Positions 8,067 to 17,746 are shown, numbered from the stretch's first letter. The stretch is 40,213 nt of DNA from Bacteroidales bacterium UBA7009 (GCA_002449665.1 DJXH01000032.1:1-40213), one strand, 5' to 3'. Notes: generated from the sequence alone by a model not told the origin. Translations and numbers: made by a program.

Positions 8067-9058
8067 AGATTGTGATAAATACTTATAATCTTTTGCGCTA
8101 CTGTCTTTATATCCAAACCATCGTCCGCTATTCTTTGGTAGCCGTCTGTTCGCTTACCGAAAGCGAGTGCCTGCTCTAAACATCGGGCGGTTATCACAGC
8201 CGCCGCATCCGTATCAGTAAAACGTATGTCATTGTCTTCTATTATATAGCAACCGTCAAGGTTTTTCAGCCGCTCACTGACATCGCCCACGTTGGTGGTA
8301 ACGATAGGGCAGCAGCAAGCCATCGCTTCTTTTATCACATTAGGACTGCCTTCCGTATCGGAGGTAAGCAAAAGACAATCGGCGGCATTCATATATGTAG
8401 CAACCTCTTGGGGTGTATGATCATATACAGCGGTGAGGACAACAGGTTGCTCTCCCCGCTCTTTGCGCTTGATATTCAGCAGTTCAACCGACTTTTGCGC
8501 CAACGGCCAGTTTTTTTCCTCGCGGGCGGGAGAAGAACACCAGACTATATAATGTTTATCTGCTTCAAAGCCTAATTGCTGTCTGGTCTGCTGTTGGTCA
8601 AGAGGACGGAAAATGTCGGTATTCACACCGTTAGGCACGACAGGCAGCGGCAGTGCCAACTGACTGCGTGTGCGCTCCGACTTGACAAGTGCCCCATCCC
8701 ACACGTGCTTGAGGAAGAAACGGACAATACGGTATTTACGGTTGTGGCGCGGAAAACTGCCAAGCAAAGACACAAATACTTTTGGCTTTTTCCCGTTCTT
8801 ATATCTGATGCCGAATGTAGATAAACTTGCGAGCAGTCCGCAAGTGGAATAGTGGGCATGGACTATATCGGGCTGTTCGGTCTTGATGAGCCTGCGAAGC
8901 GACTTGAGGTGGTGCATATAGCCTTTTATGCCGTGTCCCACAATGGGATAAAGCATCATCTCCTGCCCCGCCTCGGCTAAGGAGTCATATTGCGAGCGGA
9001 CAAACGAATTGACCTGCCCCACTTTCTTATTGCCCGATGCTATAAAAACGACACGCAT
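8060..9058 (-). CDS. Glycosyltransferase family 4 (GT-B fold)
   Basis: A 332-residue GT4 enzyme, short for the family. The N-terminus is MRVVFIASGNKKVGQ, and IVHAHYSTCGLLASL near 85 matches the acceptor-domain pattern. The donor domain includes PLPVVPNGVNTDIF. The E-x7-E region is DTEGSPNVIKEAMACCCPIV. It resembles colanic acid/teichuronic-type transferases only in general pattern, and I cannot name its substrate. It lies 6 bp downstream of the acyl carrier protein gene, in the same operon as the dlt-like genes. Confidence 0.9.
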   Translation of the reverse strand: MRVVFIASGNKKVGQVNSFVRSQYDSLAEAGQEMMLYPIVGHGIKGYMHHLKSLRRLIKTEQPDIVHAHYSTCGLLASLSTFGIRYKNGKKPKVFVSLLGSFPRHNRKYRIVRFFLKHVWDGALVKSERTRSQLALPLPVVPNGVNTDIFRPLDQQQTRQQLGFEADKHYIVWCSSPAREEKNWPLAQKSVELLNIKRKERGEQPVVLTAVYDHTPQEVATYMNAADCLLLTSDTEGSPNVIKEAMACCCPIVTTNVGDVSERLKNLDGCYIIEDNDIRFTDTDAAAVITARCLEQALAFGKRTDGYQRIADDGLDIKTVAQKIISIYHNLC

Positions 9059-9064
9059 TTTTGT

Positions 9065-9304
9065 TTATTGTTTGGCTTCGATGCTGTCCATTATCTCACC
9101 TACATTCTGCCAACCCATCATCTCGCGAACGGAGAAATGCACTTTCATCGTGTCCTCAATCTCATTGATTAGTTGTACGTGTGTAAGGCTCGTCCACTCA
9201 GGTATGTCTTCTGCGGTGGTGGTTTCGTTAAGCATTAAAGCAGGTTTGCCAAGGATACGGCGGAAAACATCCTGCAGTCTGTCAAGTAATTCTGTTCTAT
9301 TCAT
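9065..9304 (-). CDS. Acyl carrier protein (DltC-like role inferred)
   Basis: A 79-residue carrier protein. The phosphopantetheine attachment serine is S39 in EWTSLTHVQLINEIE, at the start of helix 2, as in ACP/PCP domains. The usual DSL is replaced by TSL. It lies 2 bp after the DltA-like adenylation gene and before a GT4 gene. This pairing suggests it carries the adenylated product as a thioester, like DltC, rather than serving fatty-acid synthesis. Role inferred from context; family certain. Confidence 0.9.
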   Translation of the reverse strand: MNRTELLDRLQDVFRRILGKPALMLNETTTAEDIPEWTSLTHVQLINEIEDTMKVHFSVREMMGWQNVGEIMDSIEAKQ

Positions 9305-9306
9305 AG

Positions 9307-10827
9307 TTATAGCATTTGCTTTAGTTTGTTTCTATCTATTTTGTTGCTTGCATTGAGGGGGAAAGAGGGCACAAAGACAAAGCGCGTGGGTATCATATAT
9401 GGCGGCAGAAACTCTTTCAGTTTCTCCACTAACGGTGCTATGTCCTGCTCCTTTGCCTCGATAAACATTGCAAGTTCGGTATTGCCTTTGGAGTTATTGT
9501 ATGCCATAACGATAAGGTTAGTATTTGGCATAAGTTGTCTTGCGTGATGTTCTATCTCCCCAAGTTCGATACGATAGCCGTTCACTTTCACCTGCGAGTC
9601 TTTTCTTCCTACAAAGAGTATGTTCCCGCCCTCGCCATACATACAAAGGTCGCCGGAGCGGTAATAACGTGTAGCAATGCCCGTTTGCGGGTCGGTGAAA
9701 ATAAAGAACGCATCTGCATTTTTCTCAGGGTTGCGCCAGTAGCCCGCGGTCAGTTGCTCGCCGGAAAGACAAAGTTCCCCTACCCTGCCTTCACGTATTT
9801 CCTTACCGTCTTCATCCACAATGATTACCTTGCCGCTTGACATGGTAGTACCAATAGAGAGTATGCCGTTATGCTCTACGTTGTTGCCCTCACGGCGATA
9901 GGTGTAGGCAGTGCAGAATATTGTATCTTCCGTCGGACCATAAACGTTATCTATTCGCGCATTGGGAATACAGGCAGCCCAAGCCTCGGTATTGGAGAGC
10001 GGCAGAGCCTCACCGCAGAAGAGTGAATAGCGCATATCGGGCAGGTGAATATCCTTCATATACGGAAGCAGATACTGTATGGTAGAAGGAGTCATCAGGG
10101 CGAAGGTGAGTTTGTAGTCCTCAAGCAGGATATAGGTATAACTCCACTTTATCTTGTTGTACGGCACCGTATATACGCAGGCTCCTACCAATAGCGGCAC
10201 AAGGTACGACATTACGCTAAGATCGAAAGTGAGGTCGAAACATTGCAAGCATCGGTCGTTTTCGTCAAGTTTATACCCCAAATCCCAAAATGCGCCAATG
10301 AATGAGGCGAGGTTTTTACGACTGAGCGGCACACCTTTGGGCACCCCTGTGCTGCCTGAAGTAAACAGCACATATGCTAATTGTTCATCAGACACCTCCT
10401 TATAGCAATCAAGACATACTTTGTCGGCTGCAAGATTGAATGTATGCAGGACGGCAAAGGAACTTTCATCGGCATAGTCATCAAACTTCGACACTTCTTC
10501 AGTATCAATAATCAGCCGTGTTTCTACTTGGCTTATGATGTTCAAGTTTCTTTCTATGGGCTGATTAGGGTGCAGTGCTACGTATGCTTTGCCTTCCATC
10601 CACAGGGCTATAATAGCGGCATAAGTGTCAAGGTTGTCGTGAAAAGCCAAGCCGATGACTTGTTCGTTTTCGTTAGTTCTTGCCGCTATCTCCCTGCGTA
10701 TGGCAGAGACACGGAGAGCCAACTGCTCGTAGGTAAAAAACTTATTGTTAATACAAAAAGCATTTCGCTCGGCAAATGTACTAAGCGAGATAGAAAGCGG
10801 TTTTAGTATTGTTTCTCTATAATTCAT
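9307..10827 (-). CDS. DltA-like amino acid adenylation enzyme (ANL superfamily)
   Basis: A 506-residue stand-alone adenylation enzyme, about the length of DltA. The core motifs are all present: A3 LFTSGSTGVPKG (154-165), A5 NVYGPTED (294-301), A7 YRSGDL (389-394), A8 NGYRIELGEIE (416-426) and the A10 lysine K496 in NKIDRNKL. The FDLSVM stretch at 201-206 places an aspartate (D202) where amino-acid-activating enzymes bind the alpha-amino group, and it closely matches the same region of DltA. It probably activates an amino acid and loads it on the adjacent carrier protein. Whether that is D-alanine cannot be told from the sequence. Neighbours are a DltD-like and an MBOAT gene. Confidence 0.85.
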   Translation of the reverse strand: MNYRETILKPLSISLSTFAERNAFCINNKFFTYEQLALRVSAIRREIAARTNENEQVIGLAFHDNLDTYAAIIALWMEGKAYVALHPNQPIERNLNIISQVETRLIIDTEEVSKFDDYADESSFAVLHTFNLAADKVCLDCYKEVSDEQLAYVLFTSGSTGVPKGVPLSRKNLASFIGAFWDLGYKLDENDRCLQCFDLTFDLSVMSYLVPLLVGACVYTVPYNKIKWSYTYILLEDYKLTFALMTPSTIQYLLPYMKDIHLPDMRYSLFCGEALPLSNTEAWAACIPNARIDNVYGPTEDTIFCTAYTYRREGNNVEHNGILSIGTTMSSGKVIIVDEDGKEIREGRVGELCLSGEQLTAGYWRNPEKNADAFFIFTDPQTGIATRYYRSGDLCMYGEGGNILFVGRKDSQVKVNGYRIELGEIEHHARQLMPNTNLIVMAYNNSKGNTELAMFIEAKEQDIAPLVEKLKEFLPPYMIPTRFVFVPSFPLNASNKIDRNKLKQML

Positions 10828-10838
10828 ATCACTATACT

Positions 10839-11846
10839 TTATCTATATTGTTGCAAATAAATCGTTTTTAGTATCCTCCCCCCCATTCGCAGTCCAAAGT
10901 GGACAGGATCGGAAAAATCGTTGTAGTCGGATGTAAATTCTTTATTTGTGGAGAAATCGTATATGCGTTCTTGCGGGAAGATGGTAGTAAGTGTAGCAAA
11001 GTCTTCTTCGCACATATACGGGTTAGTATAGCGATATATAGGGGTGATGATGATTCTATAGTCGGTGTGCTGCTTATCAAAGACGGCTTTTATATCTTGC
11101 AGTATATTTACCATCTTTTCATCAATCACTTGCGGAGCAGGCTTAACATCGTCTTCGGAAACGGATGCGGCGCGAGCAAGGAATGTTTGTCGGGTTACTT
11201 CGGAGCAATTCTTGAGGCTATCTTGAGGCAGAATAAGGTTATAAGTATATTTATTGGTTGCAAAGAAATCATTGGTAATGGTATCGTATTCAAATGGTTC
11301 TTTCTCTTCAACCATCTTGCGGCGTATATTTTTCAGCCAAAATGAAGGGCGTTGCAAGAAGTTAGCGTATTCTCTTGCGTGGTAAACCCACTCTTTATCC
11401 CCTGTCAAACGCCAATGTTTCATACTGACGGCATTAGTGGTTGTTTGATTTTTGGAGAAGAAACCAGGTACATCTATCAAGACAAGGGCGTACTTAATAT
11501 CAACCCCTTGTTGGTCTAACCATTCTACTTTTTGTTTCACACCTGTTATTGTTTCCGAGTAAGCTTGAAAAAGGAACGTGGAAACGGTATCGGGCAGATA
11601 GGTAGCCCAAGTGTATGTATTCAGTCCGCTTGCCTGCGACGAACCGAAGACGAAAGCGTCATAGTGATAAGTATCATAATTACGGCGAAACAGTTCTACT
11701 GAACCATATTCTCTATTAGTGGCATCAACATCACAGATGTCAAATTGATGGAGAGTACGGAAAGGGTCTGTCCACAAGAATATCGCCAACGCTATACATA
11801 GCGGAACAGCAACTGCTATTATGGTAGTAAGTAAAAACCTTTTCAT
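10839..11846 (-). CDS. Membrane-anchored SGNH-type protein, DltD/AlgJ-like
   Basis: A 335-residue protein with one N-terminal hydrophobic segment (about 5-25), so it should be anchored with its body in the periplasm. FVFGSSQASGL (66-76) resembles the nucleophile block of DltD (GSSE). The C-terminal SDPVHFG supplies D313 and H316, the DxxH of SGNH hydrolases. The protein follows its MBOAT partner by 3 bp. MBOAT plus SGNH pairs carry out O-acyl transfer on alginate, cellulose and teichoic acid in other bacteria. Overall similarity to DltD is weak by eye, and a generic alginate O-acetyltransferase-like SGNH protein is the alternative. Confidence 0.75.
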   Translation of the reverse strand: MKRFLLTTIIAVAVPLCIALAIFLWTDPFRTLHQFDICDVDATNREYGSVELFRRNYDTYHYDAFVFGSSQASGLNTYTWATYLPDTVSTFLFQAYSETITGVKQKVEWLDQQGVDIKYALVLIDVPGFFSKNQTTTNAVSMKHWRLTGDKEWVYHAREYANFLQRPSFWLKNIRRKMVEEKEPFEYDTITNDFFATNKYTYNLILPQDSLKNCSEVTRQTFLARAASVSEDDVKPAPQVIDEKMVNILQDIKAVFDKQHTDYRIIITPIYRYTNPYMCEEDFATLTTIFPQERIYDFSTNKEFTSDYNDFSDPVHFGLRMGGRILKTIYLQQYR

Positions 11847-11849
11847 TGT

Positions 11850-13325
11850 CTAAAACTGAAAATATATAAAATTTTGAGCATCTCCGGCATACTCTAATAT
11901 GCAAAAGATGAATAAGTAATACACACAAACACGTGCTACTACCGGCAACTCATATAGGGGGCGGTATGCCACCGTCTGCTTATAATTATCTCGAAATATC
12001 CATTCAACGACCATCATCACTACTACAAAAAACAATGTACGTTTCGTACCGGAAATAAAAAGCGGGAAGCTCAAGATGGAACTATCGAAAAGTCCTGTCA
12101 GGTATTGTGCAAACTGTCCGAGTGTTTCTGCACGGAACATAATAAAGCCCAATACAACTAACATAAAGGTAAGAAACATCCTGCCAAAATCCTTTATCTT
12201 TGGTATGTCTATACGCGAATAGGTTTGTATCTGCTCATTCTTAAAGAAAGCCCCAGAAAGGATAAGCGGCACAAAGAGCAGACCATGGTACAAGCCATAA
12301 ATGGCATATATCCAACTATCGCCGTGCCACAGACCTACTATAAGGAAATTGATAACGATAGCAAGTATCATTCCCGCTTTGCCCCATTTGCGCCAAGTAA
12401 GGTTAAGCGGCATAAAAACATAATCTGTCATCCACTGCGTAAGCGACATATGCCATCGCCGCCAAAAATCGGCTATATTGAGAGCATAAAAAGGTGTGTG
12501 AAAATTGTCAGCCACTTTCAGTCCTAAACCCTTGCCCACTGCTATTGCCATATCTGAATAGCCGGAGAAGTCGGCGTACAACTCAAAGGCATATAAGAAA
12601 GCGGCAAGCAAAAGAGTGGAAGCAGAAACAGATGACATATTCTCCCAAACCAAATTGACGTAGGTTGCACAGTTATCTGCCACTACCACTTTCTTAAATA
12701 ATCCCCAAATAAACTGCATCACAGCCGACGATAGCATTTCATATTCAAATACCCGCCGTTTGTGCAGTTGTTTTATGAACTGTGGTCTGTCAATAGGTCC
12801 GGATAATATACAAGGAAAAAATGACACATAGACAGCAAACTTAACAAAATCTTTTTCCGCGTGCACCTTGCCGTGATTGACATCTAATACATACGCCAAC
12901 AGACGGAAAGTGAAAAACGAAATGCCAAGCGGCATAATGATATTCAGCGAATGGAATCCGGCGTGCAGTCCGCATAGATTAAGCAACTGAATAAAAGAAT
13001 CAATAAAGAAATTGAAATACTTGAAATATAATAACGCACCAACGCCGAGCAGCACGCCGAGCGTAGTCCATCTACCGCCTATGCGTTCAGCCTTTTTGGT
13101 ATCACTTTTATCGTATGCTTTTTCTATTGCTAAACCTATATAATAGTATGCAATCGTCAGAGCAATAAAAAGAAGAAGCATCTTGAGGTTGGTAAATCCG
13201 TAGAAGAACCAACTTGCCAAGAGCAGTGTCAGATTTTGCACCTTTACACTATTCTTCCCCACCAACCAATAAAGCAGGAAAACAACGATAAAAAACAGCA
13301 AAAACGGTATTGAATTGAACAGCAT
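11850..13325 (-). CDS. MBOAT family O-acyltransferase (DltB/AlgI-like)
   Basis: A 491-residue polytopic inner-membrane protein with around ten hydrophobic segments. The MBOAT signatures are present: DFWRRWHMSLTQWMTDYV with H292, and the catalytic histidine H334 in IVGLWHGDSW. LYADFSGYSDMAIAVGKGLG (249-268) is typical of the AlgI/DltB branch. I prefer the ATG at 13325, two bases after the epimerase stop, to the longer frame at 13355, because it gives the usual hydrophobic N-terminus MLFNSIPFLLFF. It would pass an acyl or aminoacyl group across the membrane to the DltD-like partner or directly to a glycan. Confidence 0.93.
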   Translation of the reverse strand: MLFNSIPFLLFFIVVFLLYWLVGKNSVKVQNLTLLLASWFFYGFTNLKMLLLFIALTIAYYYIGLAIEKAYDKSDTKKAERIGGRWTTLGVLLGVGALLYFKYFNFFIDSFIQLLNLCGLHAGFHSLNIIMPLGISFFTFRLLAYVLDVNHGKVHAEKDFVKFAVYVSFFPCILSGPIDRPQFIKQLHKRRVFEYEMLSSAVMQFIWGLFKKVVVADNCATYVNLVWENMSSVSASTLLLAAFLYAFELYADFSGYSDMAIAVGKGLGLKVADNFHTPFYALNIADFWRRWHMSLTQWMTDYVFMPLNLTWRKWGKAGMILAIVINFLIVGLWHGDSWIYAIYGLYHGLLFVPLILSGAFFKNEQIQTYSRIDIPKIKDFGRMFLTFMLVVLGFIMFRAETLGQFAQYLTGLFDSSILSFPLFISGTKRTLFFVVVMMVVEWIFRDNYKQTVAYRPLYELPVVARVCVYYLFIFCILEYAGDAQNFIYFQF

Positions 13326-13327
13326 AA

Positions 13328-14344
13328 TCAATCTTTTAAGTTGTTGTAATACCACTCGCAGGCGCGGGCAAAACCGTCTTGTGCGCTATAGAGAGGGTTG
13401 TAGCCGAGTATGCGTTGAGCCTTGATAATAGAAGCCTGACTATGAGGAATATCACCGGCACGATTTTCTCTGTATATCGGTTCTATTTCAGCGATCTTTT
13501 CATCATATTTGGCAAGGTTATCGCGCAGGCAATAAAAAAGGTCGATGAGAGTGGTATTGCCACCATACGCCACATTAAATACAAGGTCAAGCGGAGCATT
13601 TTGTGGCAGGTTCATATTATACAGTTCTGCCTGCTTTACTATCGTATCGTGCGGCAGAGTGGCAGCAAGCATATTGGCTTGAATAACATTGTCTATGTAG
13701 GTAAAGTCGCGCGAGTAAGTGCCGTCGCCGTTAATGTAAGGCGACTCGTGTCGTATAAGTGCTTTCACCCACAGAGGGATGACAGCAGCGTATGCGCCGT
13801 TGGGGTCTTGGCGACGACCGAAGACATTGAAATATCTCAATCCTATCGTTTCCAATCCGTAGAGAGAGGTAAAAACATTAGCATAGAGTTCGTTTACAAA
13901 CTTCGTGATGGCGTAGGGCGAGAGCGGGCGACCGATATTATGCTCAATTTTAGGCAATTCTTTTGAGTCGCCGTAAGTGGAAGACGAGGCGGCATAGACA
14001 AAACGCCGAACCTTCTCATCTCTTGCAGCCACAAGCATATTGAGGAAGCCGGATATGTTGTTGGAGTTGGTGGTTATAGGGTCATTGATGCTACGCGGGA
14101 CACTGCCGAGAGCGGCTTCGTGCAGAACGACCTCGCAGCCTTGGACGGCACGACGGCAAGTGTCCAAATCGCGAATATCACCCTCTATAAAACTAAAATT
14201 GGACTTTGATAGCAATGGCTCTATATTATGCAAAAAACCGGTGGATAAGTTGTCAAGGCACACTACATCGTATCCTTCCGTAACGAAATATTCGCAAAGA
14301 TTGCTTCCTATAAATCCGGCACCGCCGGTGATTAGTATTTTCAT
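13328..14344 (-). CDS. NAD-dependent UDP-hexose 4-epimerase, WbpP/Gne-like
   Basis: A 338-residue extended SDR enzyme. The NAD-binding GGAGFIGSN is at 7-15. The SSSTYGD block is followed by the catalytic Y144/K148 in SPYAITK. HEAALGSVPRSINDP and the NISGFLNMLVAARD stretch are typical of the WbpP/TviC group, which interconverts UDP-GlcNAc and UDP-GalNAc or their uronic acids. Start chosen at 14344 because it gives the standard MKILITGGAGFIG; the frame extends to 14371. It provides a sugar nucleotide for the downstream glycosyltransferases. Exact substrate inferred. Confidence 0.88.
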   Translation of the reverse strand: MKILITGGAGFIGSNLCEYFVTEGYDVVCLDNLSTGFLHNIEPLLSKSNFSFIEGDIRDLDTCRRAVQGCEVVLHEAALGSVPRSINDPITTNSNNISGFLNMLVAARDEKVRRFVYAASSSTYGDSKELPKIEHNIGRPLSPYAITKFVNELYANVFTSLYGLETIGLRYFNVFGRRQDPNGAYAAVIPLWVKALIRHESPYINGDGTYSRDFTYIDNVIQANMLAATLPHDTIVKQAELYNMNLPQNAPLDLVFNVAYGGNTTLIDLFYCLRDNLAKYDEKIAEIEPIYRENRAGDIPHSQASIIKAQRILGYNPLYSAQDGFARACEWYYNNLKD

Positions 14345-14396
14345 TTTGGTTCTGATTTTTCTATAAATCAATCTATCGGTATTTCTATTTCAATTA

Positions 14397-15878
14397 TTAT
14401 AGTCCTCTTCCGCGCAGTTTGATATACTGCCAGCCTATACATATAGCGAATACCACTCCCATCCACAAAGACCACAGCCATCTTTGACGAGGTTTAAGGT
14501 GTGTCACACCGTATGCGGCGAAGAGCATAGCGAACGGAAGGATAGGTTGGTGGAAACGCTCGGAGTGGGCAAACTGCGAGAAGATAAGCACAACCAAGTA
14601 GCCAACATACACGGCAAGCGGCAAGACGTGCTTGCGCCACTCGGCATCAAGGCTTCTTATACTGCCGCCAAAGAGCATAAGGAACATAGAGAAGATAACG
14701 AACCCCGCCATAACGTCCTTGACGTAGTTTCCGCCGTGCAGCATCAGTTTTTGCTCTTGTCCGTCGGGGTTAACCATAGTGGGAAAAGGTAAAGTAAAAA
14801 TAAGCGGTGCAAACACGGCAGCACCGGCTTTATCTGCAAAACGGTTGCCGCCGCTACCTTTACCCGAACCGTATCTAAATTGCATACTCGTCTGCTGCTG
14901 ACCGCGTATATCGGAATTAACGATTGACATCACCTCTTCTTCTATCCTTCCCGAGAACGCCACAACTACAAAACCCAAAGACAGAACAATAAGCATCACA
15001 CGGCGACCTCCGCGTATAATACGTGTACTGCTGAAGACTATCGCCACGGCAAAAGCGAGGAACAACACGGCGGCAAGCACCGTGCGGAACAAAAAGAGAC
15101 TCAAACCTATCAGTGCCACGCCGCTGACTGTGGTGAAAGAGAAATTGCGGTTAAGCATCAGAGCATCTGCACGCTCTACAAACCATACGGTGAGGAAAGT
15201 CATAACCACCTCTTTAAGGTGCAGACCGCAATATATGACCATATTCGGCATAAAGATACACATTACTGCAGCCAAGCGGGCGGTAGGTTCTTCAAAGTGG
15301 CGTTGGGCTATACGATAGACAAACAGACATATATATGCAGACCAAAAACACTGAATCAGTCGTGCTATAATCTTAGAGTTGCCCGTAAAACTATATACTA
15401 TACCGAGATACAGGGGATAGCCGGAGTCGTCAAGACCGATACTGCCTGTTTCCGTGTTTAGATTTTGCCAGAAATTCCAGTTGCCTTCCCAAAAGAGTTT
15501 GGATATACCTACTGCCACTTCATCGTACCACTCCACATCTGCAGGCTCAAAGTCAAACTCACCGCCGTCTGTCATATTATATACAAGCGCATAGACGATG
15601 AAAACGGTTATCATACGAACTACTAACGCTATACGGAACAATTCTTTCTCGAAGCGTTTAGGCGAGTAGTAACGCGACTTATCGGTAAGAGACTTAACCC
15701 CATAGAAGAAAACTGTTATCCATAGTGCTCCCCATACGAGCCAAATCACACCCATAAAATAGGACGAATACAATACTGTGAGAACACCGACTACTACGAA
15801 ATACAAAGCGACGGCACCATTAACAACATACTTAGGTATGTTGTCGCGATAAATAGGCTGTTTAATCCACGCTTTCAT
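14397..15878 (-). CDS. Polytopic membrane protein, possible GT-C glycosyltransferase
   Basis: A 493-residue protein with about ten to twelve hydrophobic segments. A loop after the first few segments holds acidic residues (FDFEPADVEWYDE), and the C-terminal part has ERFHQPILPFAMLFAAYG. That ending resembles lipid-linked-sugar transferases of the GT39/ArnT type, where a basic residue precedes a proline-rich membrane segment. It could instead be a Wzy-like polymerase. It starts 2 bp after the msbA stop, so an envelope role is likely. A 52-bp gap without a recognisable promoter separates it from the epimerase gene. Family assignment tentative. Confidence 0.6.
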   Translation of the reverse strand: MKAWIKQPIYRDNIPKYVVNGAVALYFVVVGVLTVLYSSYFMGVIWLVWGALWITVFFYGVKSLTDKSRYYSPKRFEKELFRIALVVRMITVFIVYALVYNMTDGGEFDFEPADVEWYDEVAVGISKLFWEGNWNFWQNLNTETGSIGLDDSGYPLYLGIVYSFTGNSKIIARLIQCFWSAYICLFVYRIAQRHFEEPTARLAAVMCIFMPNMVIYCGLHLKEVVMTFLTVWFVERADALMLNRNFSFTTVSGVALIGLSLFLFRTVLAAVLFLAFAVAIVFSSTRIIRGGRRVMLIVLSLGFVVVAFSGRIEEEVMSIVNSDIRGQQQTSMQFRYGSGKGSGGNRFADKAGAAVFAPLIFTLPFPTMVNPDGQEQKLMLHGGNYVKDVMAGFVIFSMFLMLFGGSIRSLDAEWRKHVLPLAVYVGYLVVLIFSQFAHSERFHQPILPFAMLFAAYGVTHLKPRQRWLWSLWMGVVFAICIGWQYIKLRGRGL

Positions 15879-15880
15879 TT

Positions 15881-17746
15881 CTACTTTGTGTTTTGCATAT
15901 CCACAAGACGCTTATAGTAACCGTTTTTCAGCATCAACTGTTCGTGTTGTCCCTGCTCCACAATCCTGCCTTCGTGCAGGACGCATATAATATCTGCGTT
16001 ACGGATAGTGGAAAGGCGATGCGCAACCACGAGTGTTGTTCGGTCTTTCATCAGGTTTTCAAGAGCCTCTTGTACTAGTTTTTCCGACTCGGTATCAAGG
16101 GCCGAAGTGGCTTCATCGAGTATCAGTATAGGCGGGTTTTTGAGTATGGCACGCGCTATGGATATACGCTGCCGCTGTCCGCCTGAAAGACGACTGCCAC
16201 GGTCGCCCACAAGCGTATTATAGCCGTCAGGCGTTTGCATAATAAACTCATGTGCATTGGCTATGCGTGCCGCTTTCTCCACCGCCTGCTGCCACGTGCC
16301 GCCGTCAGGGGCAGGTCTGCTTGTGTCCACGCCGAAGGTGATGTTGTTGTAGAAAGTGTCGTTAAAGAGTATCGCCTCTTGATTGACGTTTCCCATGAGT
16401 GCGCGCAGGTCGTAAGTTCTGACATCTCGTATATCCTTACCGTCTATGGTGATACTGCCTTGAGAGACATCATAGAACCTCGGCAGCAGGTCTGCCATAG
16501 TGGTCTTGCCGCTGCCCGACTGCCCGACGAGAGCCACCATCTTGCCCTTGGGGATAGTAAGGTTGATGTCGTTGAGAACAGGGGTATTACTATCGTAAGA
16601 GAAACTGACATTATGATATTCGATGTTCTTTTCAAAATCGGTAAGCAGCAGAGGATTTGCGGGTTGCACTATATTCGACTCGGCATTGAGTATTTTGTCT
16701 ATACGCTGTAACGATGCCATACCGCGTTTTACGCCGTATGAAGCCTTGCTAAGGTCCTTGGCGGGGTTGATAATACTGTAAAAGATAACAAGATAGTAGA
16801 TAAACGTGGCGGCATCTATGCTGTTATCGGCAGAGAGGATAAGACTGCCGCCGTACCACAACAACACCACTATAAGCACCGTTCCGAGGAACTCGGAAAC
16901 GGGGTGAGCGAGAAAATACCGGCGGTTGATACGGTTAAATGTGCGCCTTGTGTCGTTGGTAAGTAGAGCAAACCGCTCGCGCAGTTTGCCTTCGGCATTA
17001 AACGCTTTCACTACTCTTAGTCCGCCGAGTGTTTCCTCTATCTGTGTCAGCAGGTCGGCCGTCTGTTCTTGTCCGCGCTTGGAAACCGTCTTGAGCGAGC
17101 GACCTATCCTGCCTATCAGCAGACCTGATATGGGCAGCAGAACAAGCACAAAGAGTGTCAGCCTCCACGAGATGGCAAAGAGTGTAACAAGATAAACGAG
17201 TATCATTATCGGGTCTTTGAAGATGACGTCAAGCGACGACATAATAGAAGCCTCCACTTCGTTTACGTCGTTGGTCATACGCGACATCACATCGCCCTTG
17301 CGCTCCTCCGTAAAGAAACCGATAGGCAGCGCGACCACTTTATTATATAAGGTCAGTCTGAGGTCTCTCATAACGCCTGTTCGGATAGGCACCATAAAGA
17401 AATTGGCGAGCCAAGCGGTGAGGCACTTAAAGAAAGTCATCAGGATAAGGAAGAGTCCGAGCAGGATGAGCACATACTCTCCGCCGCGTGTTTCAATCAT
17501 CTGCTGAAGATAGAAGTAGAGATTGTCTTTGAGTGCAGCAGTCATTTCGCGTAGCGACAAGCAAGAAGACAACGTGGTATAGTTCGCTTGTGCGGAAGAG
17601 ACCCCGAACAGGATTTGCAGAACGGGTATGATGGCAACAAAAGAGAAGAGCGACAGCAGGGCGGAAAGCAGGTTAAAGAGCAGGTTTAGAAAGACCAGCC
17701 CTTTGTATGGCAATACAAATCGCTTTAATAGTTTGAATATATTCAT
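15881..17746 (-). CDS. msbA: ABC exporter, MsbA-like lipid A flippase
   Basis: A 621-residue half-transporter with an N-terminal six-helix membrane domain and a C-terminal ATPase. Walker A is GQSGSGKTT (near 408), the signature is LSGGQRQRISIARA (near 518) and Walker B is ILILDEATSALD. The long frame begins at 17875, but the ATG at 17746 overlaps the TGA of lpxK in an ATGA junction and gives MNIFKLLKRFVLPYKG, a normal MsbA N-terminus. Coupling to lpxK, as in many Gram-negatives, supports the lipid A-core flippase role. Another lipid or glycan exporter of the same family cannot be excluded from motifs alone. Confidence 0.88.
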   Translation of the reverse strand: MNIFKLLKRFVLPYKGLVFLNLLFNLLSALLSLFSFVAIIPVLQILFGVSSAQANYTTLSSCLSLREMTAALKDNLYFYLQQMIETRGGEYVLILLGLFLILMTFFKCLTAWLANFFMVPIRTGVMRDLRLTLYNKVVALPIGFFTEERKGDVMSRMTNDVNEVEASIMSSLDVIFKDPIMILVYLVTLFAISWRLTLFVLVLLPISGLLIGRIGRSLKTVSKRGQEQTADLLTQIEETLGGLRVVKAFNAEGKLRERFALLTNDTRRTFNRINRRYFLAHPVSEFLGTVLIVVLLWYGGSLILSADNSIDAATFIYYLVIFYSIINPAKDLSKASYGVKRGMASLQRIDKILNAESNIVQPANPLLLTDFEKNIEYHNVSFSYDSNTPVLNDINLTIPKGKMVALVGQSGSGKTTMADLLPRFYDVSQGSITIDGKDIRDVRTYDLRALMGNVNQEAILFNDTFYNNITFGVDTSRPAPDGGTWQQAVEKAARIANAHEFIMQTPDGYNTLVGDRGSRLSGGQRQRISIARAILKNPPILILDEATSALDTESEKLVQEALENLMKDRTTLVVAHRLSTIRNADIICVLHEGRIVEQGQHEQLMLKNGYYKRLVDMQNTK

